This document shows, in pieces, positions 9,784-19,329 of a DNA stretch of 64,000 nucleotides; position 1 is the stretch's first letter, and every line of letters starts with the position of its first letter. The translations under genes were made by a program, and so were the position numbers. This stretch comes from Hyaloperonospora brassicae (taxonomy: Eukaryota; Oomycota; Peronosporomycetes; Peronosporales; Peronosporaceae). The notes beneath the pieces were generated by a model. That model did not search any database. It saw nothing but the letters and a program-made list of their open reading frames with translations, and had not been told where the DNA came from. The DNA is taken from assembly GCA_947650285.1 (NCBI GenBank), contig CANTFL010000223.1, positions 186,001-250,000 on the forward strand. Direction: 5' to 3'.

Positions 9784-12700
9784 TCACTCTCGTCCTTTGC
9801 ATTGCCGCTTTCGACAGACTGTGTCTTGCTCGCTGCCCGTGCGCTCGTGCTGTGTCTTCTTTCGCTTCGCTCGCTTCTCGGGTTCTTCGACGTGCATCAC
9901 GTTAGCATCGAGACAAATGTCCTTGTTGAGAACCTGTAGCCACAGGAGCTGCTTGTCACTAAGTCGGTCTCGAGGCCCCTTGACTTCCACGCACTTCAAC
10001 TGCACAGCACCGCTCTCCCGAACAAGCTCCAGCACAGTGTCCACGATCGACTCCTCCAGCTTCTCGCCCGACACTCGCTGGTTCCCATCGAGCCTTTCCA
10101 CACTCGACCGAGTCTTTGCGTTCATGTTCAAGTGCTCGTCCATGCTGCAGAACGCGTGCACGTTCAGACAATCGTGACGGTCCACACACCAGTGCAACCA
10201 CTGCCTGGCGTGGTCTCTTGCTCGACTTGGCAGCTCAAACCGCAGCACAAGCAGATCCGGGAGCCCGTTTTGCGCCTGGTGGAACTCGCTTGACGTTGCC
10301 ATGTACCGCAACAGGTTTGCCAGCGCGGTGCGTCCGATCGCTGCAATCGTCAGCAGGTGGAACGTCAACCAACCTGCATTGTTGTCATCACTTGGCCACT
10401 GCACAAAGCGAGTCACCTTACCAACCTCTGCTTTCCATCTTGATGCAACTGCCGTCAGCAGCTCCGCCAGTGTCCACGTGTGCTGCACGAGGCGAAGCTG
10501 CTCGTCAATGAGGTCCCGTCGAGCGGCGTAAAAGACATCGGCGTAGCCAAAGTCCAGCGGACCTGATTGAAACGGTGTCTGGAACACGGCGGGAACACTC
10601 GCGTACAGCACGTCCCACATCAAGAGCCCAAACAGGTTGCGGAGCACAGAGCCTTCGCAATGCAGACCGTACCATCCGCCAGTCTTGACGTGCTTGTCGT
10701 GCCCATCAACAGGGCAGTGGTCGCGGTAGTACTGCAACACGAGCTGCTCGACCGTACAGGGCTCGTCGTCGTAGCCCACGAACCGCGACTTTTCTCCCGT
10801 TTGGCGATTCAATGGACGGCCGACAATGTGGTCCTGGCGATACGAGTACGTGCACTGCCCTGCAACTGCCATTGCCTTCTCTTCGTCCTCATCCTCATCG
10901 TCGCTGATAGCCACGACTTGAACGGACGCACTTGTTGTAGCACGTTGTTGCCGTGCCAGGCCAGTAGACGACTGCAACTTGACTCGATGCGCTTCTTCTT
11001 GACGGGCATAGCAGCGGCGCAGTCGATGCAAACGCCTTTCCAGTGCAAGTCGATCGGCTGCCAGCACGTGGTCGTCTTCGAGAGCATTCACACACGTGTC
11101 GATCGCTTGAGGAATGCACTTCATGTGCTCCAAGTTGAGCGCCAAGCGATCCCACCAGTACCCGCGCTTGTGCTCGAGGAACGGTGCCGCCAGCACGTCG
11201 TTGAGCAGCAAAGTCGCCACTTGGTACCTTCGCATCTTCTCGTACAGCCCCACTGCCACGTGCAAGATTCGCACGAGGTGGTAGCCAGCGTTGCACTTGG
11301 CCAAGAAGACGGGCACGTCCACAACACGAGACGCAGCACCTGTTGCCATCCACTTGAGATACGTCTGCAGACAGCTTCTGCTTGCCAGCACGAGATCGTC
11401 CAGCGACTCCATCGCTTCCACCTCGCGGTAAAACTGGTCCCAACTTCGCATCTGCCAGTCCTCAGACCCGTCAGCGTCTCGACTCATTGAGTCCATCACC
11501 AGCACAACGTCGTCGTCGTCAGCTTCAGCTTCACATTTCTCTTCTTCTTCCTCCTCCTCCTTTTCTTCCTTCTCTTCCTTGCAGCCGACTGCCAGCAGCC
11601 TCTGGAACGCAAGAAACACGGGCGGTGCGGTATCCCACAGCATCCACTTGAGCTCCAACTCGGGTTCCTCAAACTGCTTCTCAGGTGGCACAATGCACAG
11701 GCACTGCTTGACAACGCTCATGATCCGATGCAACTGGTACGCGACTTCATAGCTCACGTACGCCTCGGACGATGGAAACAGGCAGTGAGTGCGGCTGCAG
11801 CGCTGCAACGCGCTGTCCTGCACGGCGTACGCTGGATAGACAATCTTCTGGAACGTGACCATCAGACCCGGCCACGGCGTCGGTTCTTGCCGCAGTTTCT
11901 GCACTGCAAGCGCCAGCAGTGCCCGTCCGTCTGCCACTTGCAGCGGCCCCAGCGACGCCGTCCTGAACACAGGCGTTGACGCCATGTAAAACAACCGGTG
12001 CATGCGCAGCATCAGGTCGCGCGTGGCAGGCGTCAAGCGCAGCACCATCACGTCCACCAGCTGTTTGCCCGCGAGTGGGTACGCGTCGAGCCAAATCTGC
12101 TGCATCAACTGCGCAACGGGTAGTTTCGAGCCATTGATGCGGGTCTGCGTCTTGGCGACCGCCCGCACAGCCGCCAGCAAGTCGCCTTTTCGGGCCGCGT
12201 GTCTACGGCCGCCCGTCATGCGCCTGTACAGCGTCGAGAGCTCCAGCGTCGATGCACAACGGGCGACAGCGTCCAAGACCGTGTCCAGCGTCGCGCGTTC
12301 CTGTTGCTGCTGCTCGACGCGCGCCTGGCCAGTCAATGGGTGGTGGGCAGCTACTGTAGCCATGTCGGGCAGCCAGGCGGACGAGACGGGGAAGGGTTGC
12401 ACGAGCCCAGCATCGAGCATAGCGCGCACGACATGCTGGACGTCGGTGTGACGAACGGACTGGACCTGCTCGTCGTGTCCTCGTTGCACCCGTGTTGCTG
12501 TTGCCGTTGCACTTGCACTTGTTGTTGCCCTTGCCGTTGCCCTTGTTGTGGTGTTGTCGTTGTCATAACGCGCAGTCTCTTGGCGGGGTACAAAGTATCG
12601 GCAGAGCGACGCCGTCTTGACCCACGTTGCTTGACGCTGGAGCAAGCGCGCGTACAGCTGCTGCGCGCGCGGCCCAATGTCCACGAGGAACCGCGTGGCC

Positions 12701-12816
12701 AGTGCCACTTCAGCGGCCGAAAACACGTGGCGAAGGGCTGGACGGTCAAACACGATCGACGACAGCACAAGTGTCACGTGGCGCGCATACGCGTCGCGTC
12801 GTCGTCGTCGTCGTCA
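9784..12816 (-). CDS. FAN1: FAN1-type structure-specific nuclease (VRR-NUC), start uncertain
   Basis: Fanconi-associated nuclease 1: a nuclear 5' flap endo/exonuclease for interstrand-crosslink repair. The first in-frame initiator-like codon is a GTG at 12777, giving 997 residues, but homology to the FAN1 'YLRSFL.VL' segment begins upstream (AYARHVTLVLSSIVF), so coding starts earlier; see the separate entry at 12796-12992. In order: SAP/winged-helix region (AQQLYARLLQRQATWVKTA, near residues 35-60), TPR-like helices, an acidic insert rich in Glu/Asp (about residues 400-430), and the C-terminal VRR-NUC domain. Active-site elements are a conserved LFGLLMWDVLYAS helix, GLPDLLVL (Asp841) and VEVKGPRDRLSDKQLLWL (Glu931, Lys933). 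The N-terminal UBZ finger of vertebrate FAN1 is not seen. About 90 residues separate Asp841 and Glu931, against about 15 in human FAN1. The extreme C-terminus is basic and may act as a nuclear localisation signal. Confidence 0.92.
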
Positions 12817-12992
12817 TCGTCCGCCCTTGTCGGTGCCTCGTCTGCCGTCGTCGTGACGACGCCGTCATCATGACGGATGACGTCATTGTCGTGCGCCGGC
12901 GCAGTCATGTCGGGCACAAACGTGTCGCCACGAACGAGACGGGGGGGTCCCTCGATCGAGTGACTCGCGGTCGCTCCACCTCGGTCGCTCAT
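12774..12992 (-). CDS. Probable FAN1 N-terminal segment in a shifted frame
   Basis: An ATG at 12992 opens a frame MSDRGGATASHSIEG... that runs through a (GAC)n tract encoding poly-Asp and stops at 12774, overlapping the FAN1 body in another frame. In the FAN1 frame there is a TGA at 12816-12814 with no ATG or AG acceptor between it and conserved coding sequence. The simplest reading is that this is the true N-terminus, with a one-base shift between about 12816 and 12796 in or beside the GAC tract. It could be an assembly error or a real lesion. Alternatively FAN1 starts at a non-ATG codon and this is a chance frame. Confidence 0.45.
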   Translation of the reverse strand: MSDRGGATASHSIEGPPRLVRGDTFVPDMTAPAHDNDVIRHDDGVVTTTADEAPTRADDDDDDDDATRMRAT

Positions 12993-13226
12993 TGGCTAAC
13001 TGACGAACGAGCTACTTTTGGTCCACCAAATTAGTCCTTTTGGTCCTTTTGTTTTTGGTCCTTCTGGTCCTTTTGGTCGTTTCGGTCGTTTCGGTCGTCT
13101 TTTTGGGGTACACGCTTCGGGTACTCGTCCTGGTTCGCCCTTTCAAAGAGACTACCCCCACGTGCGAATCAGCATTCGCAGGAATCGATTAGACAGGTAG
13201 ACGGTCGAGCCCACTCGTCCTGCGTA
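12993..13226. other. Spacer between FAN1 and the transposase-derived gene, with TTTTGGTCC tandem repeats
   Basis: Short divergent spacer upstream of FAN1 (-) and the Tigger-like gene (+). Bases 13014-13106 consist of roughly eight degenerate 9-10 bp units of the type TTTTGGTCC / TTTCGGTCG. The spacer presumably holds both promoters. Confidence 0.7.
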
Positions 13227-13500
13227 ATGCCGTGCCATTTCTCGCCGTCCACGCGGCGACCCAGCGACCCGTTCGTCTCTGCTGCACCGTCTTCCGAGGC
13301 TACGGACGCGTCGGTCGTCGTCCACAATGTGCCCGCTACAAGTCCCGCAGCAACGCCGTCGTCCGCATTGGTTCGTGCCACTTCACCAACTGCCGTAACC
13401 CCCACTGCCCCTGCTCCGACCACTTCAGCCATCGGCTGCTGCTGCTGCTGCTACTTCAACGTCCCTCAAAGTCCGACGCCCAAGCACTGGCAATGGCAAT

Positions 13501-15435
13501 TTGACAAACTATCAGCGGAAATTAATCTGTGAGTTCTACCGGAAAAGCGGCGGCGTCATGTCGCAGAAAGATTTGGCCCAGTGGACGAAACACGAGTTTA
13601 ACCTCAAGAAAACGCCTGCGCAGTCCACGATCTCGGGCATTCTGCGTCGCCAGCACGAGTTCATCAACATGAGCTCGCTCGAGTTGGGCATTAAGAAGCG
13701 CCGCGTCGTGCAGCACCCGCAGCTCGACAGTGCACTGGCCAATTGGGTCATTCAGATGGCCGGTCGCGGGCAGACAGTGCAGGGCGACCTGACCAAGGAA
13801 AAAGCCAAAGAGTTTGCCAAGATGCTCGGGATCCCTGATAACGAACAGCCCGAGTTCTCGAACGGATGGCTCCACTCGTTCCAGTTGCGGCACAACTTTA
13901 GCTTTCGGAAATTCAATGCCGAGCACCATCAGCATCAGCAGCATCGGCATCAGAATCAGATTCCTGGAAGTAGCAGCAATAACATAAGCGAGCTGGACGA
14001 TGGAGTAGCAGGGGGTGTACCAGCAGCAGCAGCAGCTGTTCTTGGGATGCCGATGCAGCCTCGTCGGACGGCGATTGCGACGTCGAAAGTGCTTTATTGG
14101 ACCAGTATGGACGCTCTGCTCGAGGAGAGCGACAAGTACGATCCGAAGGACGTGTTTGCGGTCGAAGAGACGCCGGTGCTGTATACAATGCCACCGGTGC
14201 AGAACGCACTGAACGAAGGCCGCATGCGCTGCAAAAAGCGCTTTGTCGTGTCGCTGGCTGCGAATGCCGATGGCTCGGAGAAGCTCCAGCCGCTGTTTGT
14301 CTCGCATCGAGAACACCCCAAGTGTTTTCGCAAGAAGACTGCGGAGCAGCACGGTTTGCACTACTTTAGCAACAACAAGGCGTGGATGACGGGCGTGATC
14401 TTTTCGCGCTGGCTCCAGCGACTGGACTTTGCCATGGCGAGTCAGAAACGCCGCATTTTGCTGTTTATCAACGACATGCCGTCGCATGTGGTCACGCACC
14501 TCGACTTGACAAACGTCGTGGTGTTTATCTTGACGCCCGCTGTCATGCAGATGCTCAATCCGATCACGTGTCGCGTGGTAACTGCGTTCAAAAAGCGCTT
14601 TCGTCGCTACCATTTGCGCCATGCAATTGACAAAGCGGAAGCAAAGCACGTGATGTTTGACGTCGACGTGCTGCAAGCAATGAAGTGGGCGGCAATTAGC
14701 TGGGACGAAATCACAACCGAGACGATCAAGCGCGCGTGGGTCCCAACGCAATTGGTGCGGAACCGCGTGCAGATGGACGAGCACGAGTTGTTACAGGAAC
14801 AAGAAGAGATCTTGCTGGACACTGAGCTCGAGCATTTGATGATGTTCTTGCACCTTGCGAATCCGATTCCCATGATGGAGTACTTGGACGACGAGACCAT
14901 GTCGGATTACCCCGTGCACGAAGACAAGTTTGACGTTGTGTCAAACGTGTGTGAAGTGCCGGAAGACGAAGTGGACGACACGGTTGAAGAAAGTCCGGGG
15001 CGCACGTTGTCGCTGCAGGAGAAGCTGAAGGCATTTCGTGACGTGCTGCATGTATTGAAGGACCGAAGTGATGCCGATGACGGCGCGTTGAACGCGATTC
15101 GACGGATACAGGATGCGATTCGACTGGAAGGTCAGAAAGAGGCGATGGGGGCCCTGCATGGCAACACGGGCGACGTGAAGGACGTGTTTGATCTCGACAC
15201 GTCGAGCGATAGTGCCAACGCTTCTGCGCATGCGATGATGGCACTGGAACCCGACAGCCAGCAGCAGCAACAGCAGCACATGGATGCGTCTGCGCTGCTC
15301 GACTCGTCCGAGAGCTCGGCTCTTTCCGCCGCTTCTGCCTCGTTGGCCGAAGGAGCAGGAGACCATGCAAGTGGTATGATGGCGGGAGCAGTGGAGAGTG
15401 ACAATCGGCAACAACGTTTCCACGCAGTGATTTAG
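13501..15435 (+). CDS. Tigger/CENP-B-type transposase-derived protein, catalytic triad lost
   Basis: The frame reads about 644 residues from TTG 13501; there is no ATG upstream before an in-frame TAA at 13396. The first internal ATG is 13558, but the helix-turn-helix (LTNYQRKLICEFYRKSGG) already starts before it, so an upstream exon or a shift from the frame opening at ATG 13227 is likely. Order: psq/CENP-B-type HTH (about 1-60), second HTH ending in GWLHSFQLRHNFSFRKF (about 125-140), DDE_1 core (200-380), Gln-rich and acidic C-terminal tail with a QQQQQQ tract. Core landmarks are recognisable (DVFAVEETPVLYTMPP, AANADGSEKLQPLFV, NNKAWMTGVIFSRWL, ILLFINDMPSHV), but the three metal-binding acids read Glu222, Asn324 and Thr356. 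It probably binds DNA without transposing; that is an inference. The long intact frame argues for a host gene. Confidence 0.85.
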   Translation: MTNYQRKLICEFYRKSGGVMSQKDLAQWTKHEFNLKKTPAQSTISGILRRQHEFINMSSLELGIKKRRVVQHPQLDSALANWVIQMAGRGQTVQGDLTKEKAKEFAKMLGIPDNEQPEFSNGWLHSFQLRHNFSFRKFNAEHHQHQQHRHQNQIPGSSSNNISELDDGVAGGVPAAAAAVLGMPMQPRRTAIATSKVLYWTSMDALLEESDKYDPKDVFAVEETPVLYTMPPVQNALNEGRMRCKKRFVVSLAANADGSEKLQPLFVSHREHPKCFRKKTAEQHGLHYFSNNKAWMTGVIFSRWLQRLDFAMASQKRRILLFINDMPSHVVTHLDLTNVVVFILTPAVMQMLNPITCRVVTAFKKRFRRYHLRHAIDKAEAKHVMFDVDVLQAMKWAAISWDEITTETIKRAWVPTQLVRNRVQMDEHELLQEQEEILLDTELEHLMMFLHLANPIPMMEYLDDETMSDYPVHEDKFDVVSNVCEVPEDEVDDTVEESPGRTLSLQEKLKAFRDVLHVLKDRSDADDGALNAIRRIQDAIRLEGQKEAMGALHGNTGDVKDVFDLDTSSDSANASAHAMMALEPDSQQQQQQHMDASALLDSSESSALSAASASLAEGAGDHASGMMAGAVESDNRQQRFHAVI

Positions 15436-15781
15436 CTCAAGCGGTGTATGAACGTGGCGAGAAGGCGAGAGGACAGAGGCGGGCGGAGATGTAGCTTAGC
15501 AGCCGAGCGAGTTGTCATCGGTAGTGTGATGAGGACGCGTGTGTACGTACGCTCAGTCACGGCAAACCCGTGAGCAATGGAAGCACGTAACCGCTAAGGG
15601 GGAGCAGCACATGCAACAAGTAGCAGCCACATGTCCATCTTTGGTCGTGTTTGTATCCACTACGTAGCTGTTCGTCATGTCCATATGGTACGCACGAACG
15701 AACGAACGAACGAACGGCCTTCCAGTCAGGAGCTCTTCAGGCCGTTTACCTCTCCCGTTCAGCGCCAAACGCAATCAATCG
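15436..15781. other. Spacer with (GAAC)n repeat
   Basis: Spacer between two plus-strand genes. A short ACGAACGAACGAACGAACG run lies at about 15691-15715. An ATG at 15677 is in frame with the next gene but the added residues are repeat-derived, so it was not chosen as the start. Confidence 0.6.
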
Positions 15782-17011
15782 ATGGAAGTCGACTTGTCCG
15801 ACATGACCTCTCTCGCTCGACGCGTCCCCTCCACCCGTTCTCTTGTCTCCAGTAACCCACAAGACAACCTCTCGACCGCATCTATGGCCCCCACAATGAA
15901 CGCCGACGACAGTGTCGTTGTTGTCGTGCTGTATTACAAGTACGTGCAAATCTGCGAGACGCTCGACGCGTTGGAAGCCTTTGCTCGCGAGCATCGCCAC
16001 TTGTGCGCGTCGTTGGGGCTCACTGGTCGCGTGCGCCTCGCGCTCGAAGGGATCAATGGAACGCTCGGGGGCACTTCTTTGAACGTCCAGCGCTACGTCG
16101 AGTACATGCAGACGCAACGTTTGTTCACGGACATTGACTGGAAAACCAGTGCGTCCGCTACCGCGCCGTTTGCCGACCTGCGCGTGCGCGTCGTGGCCGA
16201 AATCGTCGCACTCGAAGTGCCATCGACGACGTACGACTTGACGCAACGGGGGCACCACTTGAGTCCGGACGAGTTCCGTGCCGAGCAATTGCAGAGCGAC
16301 CCGACGTCCATTGCAGTGATTGACGTGCGCAACGCGTACGAGGTGCAAGTCGGCCACTTTGCCCATGCGCTGAACCCCAACACGCGTCGCTTTGGGCAGT
16401 TCCCGCAATGGGCGCAAGACCACTTGCACGTGCTCGAGCAGAAGCAAAAGGTGCTCTTGTACTGCACCGGTGGGATCCGATGCGAAAAAGCGTCGGCGTA
16501 CCTCAAAGGCCTCGGGCTCGCGAACGTTTTCCAGCTCGCCGGTGGGATCCACCGCTTCCTCGAGCGCTTTCCAGACGGCGGTGGGCTCTTCCAGGGCAAG
16601 AACTTTGTCTTTGACCAGCGCGGGACGCTGGCGTCAAGTGACGAGGCCATCATTGGCCAATGTGCGCAGTGTCACGCGCCCCATGATACGGTCTCTGGTG
16701 TCCGCTGTGCCTACTGTCGCATGCACGTGTTGCTCTGCGACGCGTGTCGAACGCGTGCCGCAGTAACACAGCAGGACGACGAGTCGCAGCAGCTCGTCGA
16801 CGTGTTTTGTAACGAGCATTTGCCATTGGTCTCGGGGTCGCTCGAAGAGCTCCACGCGCGTGTCGCACTGCTCGAAGAAGAGCTACAGCGTGCACACGGC
16901 CGACGGCAAAAGGGCCGCCGTCGCTCGTTACGGAAACAAGTGGACACGGTCACGAAGCGGATCCAGCGACGACAGCAGGTGCCCGAGACGATGGCGTGCG
17001 TGCGTGAGTGA
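15782..17011 (+). CDS. TrhO/TSTD2-type rhodanese-domain protein
   Basis: About 409 residues from ATG 15782 (MEVDLSDMTSL); in-frame ATGs at 15677 and 15884 are alternatives. The N-terminal acylphosphatase-like domain (VVLYYKYVQI..., ALEGINGTLGGT) is followed by a rhodanese domain (IAVIDVRNAYEVQVGHFAHA) with the active-site loop LLYCTGGIRCEKASAYLKGL; the nucleophilic Cys is residue 228. Next comes the family's FLERFPDGG..FQGKNFVFD segment, a zinc-binding cysteine cluster (CAQCHAPH... CAYCRMHVLLCDACRTR) and a basic coiled-coil tail. Bacterial TrhO hydroxylates tRNA U34 (ho5U); the animal relative is TSTD2, of uncertain role. The N-terminal ~30 residues are Ser/Thr-rich and could be a weak targeting signal. 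Single exon. Confidence 0.9.
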   Translation: MEVDLSDMTSLARRVPSTRSLVSSNPQDNLSTASMAPTMNADDSVVVVVLYYKYVQICETLDALEAFAREHRHLCASLGLTGRVRLALEGINGTLGGTSLNVQRYVEYMQTQRLFTDIDWKTSASATAPFADLRVRVVAEIVALEVPSTTYDLTQRGHHLSPDEFRAEQLQSDPTSIAVIDVRNAYEVQVGHFAHALNPNTRRFGQFPQWAQDHLHVLEQKQKVLLYCTGGIRCEKASAYLKGLGLANVFQLAGGIHRFLERFPDGGGLFQGKNFVFDQRGTLASSDEAIIGQCAQCHAPHDTVSGVRCAYCRMHVLLCDACRTRAAVTQQDDESQQLVDVFCNEHLPLVSGSLEELHARVALLEEELQRAHGRRQKGRRRSLRKQVDTVTKRIQRRQQVPETMACVRE

Positions 17012-18921
17012 GTGAATGATTGAGAGCAGGACAGGATAACGCGCGTGCGGTGCGGTGCAACGACTGTAACTACACTGTGCAATCAATGGCTCAGGCGTCG
17101 CATTGCAACGTGAGGCTCTTTTTTTCCAGGTACAAACGGGGACTCGCCTGAAGAGCGATCCACGATGACCAGTTGACTTGCTCATTCCATTATGCTGTCC
17201 ACTCCATTTGATGTTTTCTCCTTTGTTGTGTCCACGTCCGTTTGATGCTCTGGGGTTGAGCAGCTACGGGGCATACCGTCTGGCACACCGAAACGTCGCT
17301 TGGGTTGCACCTGCTCAGTGACAAATGACTGGACAGGAGGGAGAGGAGGAAACGAGGCAAAGCGGAAGTGGTCGTACAGGAACGCAGTCGATAGCTACTG
17401 GACAAGTCGGGCGTGACGGTTGTGTCCGGTTGTTTGGTACCTCCTGGACGACCACGATCAGGACCGAAAGGGCGGTAGTGTTTTCGAGGTGTACGACCGT
17501 TTGTCGGGCCGAGTCAGACACACGACGCAAAAGGTCTGTGCGTACACTTCTACGATACGATCAACTGTTGTGGTCCATCGGTTTGGTGGTCGTAGTTGTA
17601 AAAAGAAAGCGACCGACGACGACGACGACGGCGGATTGCACGACCGTCGCATGTGGTCGTCTATCGTCCAATGAGCTGCTTCGCTACGCATGCAAACGGC
17701 ATGTCGCGTTTAGCGTCAGGAGGTCTGAACAACAGCCAGCAATGAGGTTTTTCGAAGACGTGGAGCTGTTCGGCAATAGTGGAGTTTATAGAGACGTTCC
17801 GTCGTCGTGGACCGCAGTCAGTGCGTGGCACAAGCGGCACTTCCGTTCACGCTTCGTTACGACAGACATGGCGCCGATTCGTGGCTGCGACATGTGGAGA
17901 TGGCGCGCAAAAGCCGCCCGACGAACGTGCGTGCGACATTTTGCGACTTGCGTTATCATTTAGCGTCGGTGGTGGCTGCTGGTTAGCGGTTGTGGTGGTT
18001 GACACGGCCTCTATTGACTGTAAAGAGAACACGGATTGGTATATCGACGTCGTTCGCGCGGAGGTTACAGTGACGACCGAAGCGTTAGGAGGCGGCGGTA
18101 CGTACAACACGTAAGAAAAGAAGAAAAAACGAGCCTGTCCTGCTTTTGCTCGATAAGGAGTAATCGACGAAACTGGTGGGGTACGTTCGTGTTCTTACCG
18201 TACACCACTGTACACATGCACTGCATATCAGTGCCCGTCTTAGTCAGCATTTTGGCACTAGTGAAATGAATAGCATACGCTCGTCGTAGGTCGCCCGCCC
18301 TATCCAAAGCATTCATCCCTCTATCGATCCACCCACCCACCCACTCACCCACTCACTCGCTCTCTCCGCCATACGCTGTCGATCACGGCAATCGATCAGG
18401 TCACGAGAACACTCGTGCAAGTGTTCCGAAAACAGACGTGTGGAAGGGTTTCGCTTTTCCGACCGACCGTGTCGAGAGCGTCGCGTTCGTCATACTAGCG
18501 TCAAGATAGTCCCAGTCCGCAGGCCGACCGACGACAGAAGCGACGCGCGCGCTCGAATCACGCACAAAAGCACCGCCGAGAAGGCCAATCGGAAGTCAGA
18601 CAGACAGACAGACCGACAGATAGTCAGACACACCCGACCGACCGACCGACCGACAAAATGTCGACATTGCTGGTGCCTGCTGCAGCTATGGGTACAGAGA
18701 GGCCTCCCCCGCTCGTCTAGTGTGTTTTTTGCGCTTGAAAAACGACAGTAACAAGATACGACAAAAACACACGTTCAAATTGCGCGTTTAAACGGTAGAA
18801 ACGGGGCGGAAACGACGTGCCCGCCCAGCCTCTGCGCCATGTCGCACCAGAGCCGGGCCACTATAAACTACTTGTGGGCAACCCCAGGCCCCTGGTGCCA
18901 CCTAACCGCGTCTGCGTCTCT
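17012..18921. other. Intergenic, no supportable gene; tetranucleotide repeats
   Basis: About 1.9 kb. Short overlapping frames on both strands have no family resemblance. A 212-residue plus-strand frame at 17325-17963 is Arg/Thr/Val-rich and looks like chance. Simple repeats occur at about 18330-18360 (CACC-type) and 18596-18655 (CAGACAGACAGACCGACC types). Confidence 0.55.
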
Positions 18922-19329
18922 CTATAAGCGCTCCCATTCGAGCTGGCGCTGGGCCACGACCTGGGCCACGAGCGCCGCCAGGTCTTTCAGCTGCGCCGAC
19001 GCGCCCACCACCTGCGCCTCCATGCGCCGCACCGACTTCTTCAGGCCGTCCAAATCCGCCCGACGTCGCCGCTTGGCCGCAACGAGCCCCTCGTCGTCGT
19101 CGTCGTCGTCCAACTCACTGCCCGCCTCGTCGCTCTCGTCGCTCGAGCTCTCGCCCGACGTCGAGCAGCTACAGCTCTCACTAGCGCTCTCCTCCGCGAG
19201 CAGCTTGGCGCAATACACGGGCGACGATGCGCGTCGTCGTTTGTGGCTCAGCACGCGCGGGTGCTCACCGGCGGTGGGTACCGGCAGCGACGTCTGCGTG
19301 GGGGTTTCTGTGCTCGGGCAACGTGGCAT
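18922..19329 (-). CDS. Small acidic coiled-coil protein, unknown
   Basis: Minus-strand frame of 135 residues from the ATG at 19329 (MPRCPSTETPTQTS). A longer frame to 19461 uses GTG and adds a Thr-Ala repeat from a GC-rich tract, so it was rejected. The sequence has a short conserved-looking HKRRRASSPVYCAKLLAEES segment, a Ser/Glu/Asp-rich acidic stretch (GESSSDESDEAGSELDDDD), a basic KRRRR patch that could be a nuclear signal, and a C-terminal heptad-like helix (LDGLKKSVRRMEAQVVGASA... LAALVAQVV). The ordered acidic-basic-coiled-coil layout and codon use suggest a real gene, perhaps a small nuclear adaptor, but no family was recognised. The opposite strand also has an open frame of similar size that lacks such layout. 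Confidence 0.5.
   Translation of the reverse strand: MPRCPSTETPTQTSLPVPTAGEHPRVLSHKRRRASSPVYCAKLLAEESASESCSCSTSGESSSDESDEAGSELDDDDDDEGLVAAKRRRRADLDGLKKSVRRMEAQVVGASAQLKDLAALVAQVVAQRQLEWERL

Noticed and set aside
13232..13504. Possible upstream exon frames of the transposase-derived gene
   Set aside because: No single GT/AG pair restores the phase convincingly, so no exon was annotated; the issue is kept as a finding.
17325..17963. 212-codon plus-strand frame
   Set aside because: Arg/Thr/Val-rich with no recognisable segment, in a repeat-bearing spacer; probably chance.
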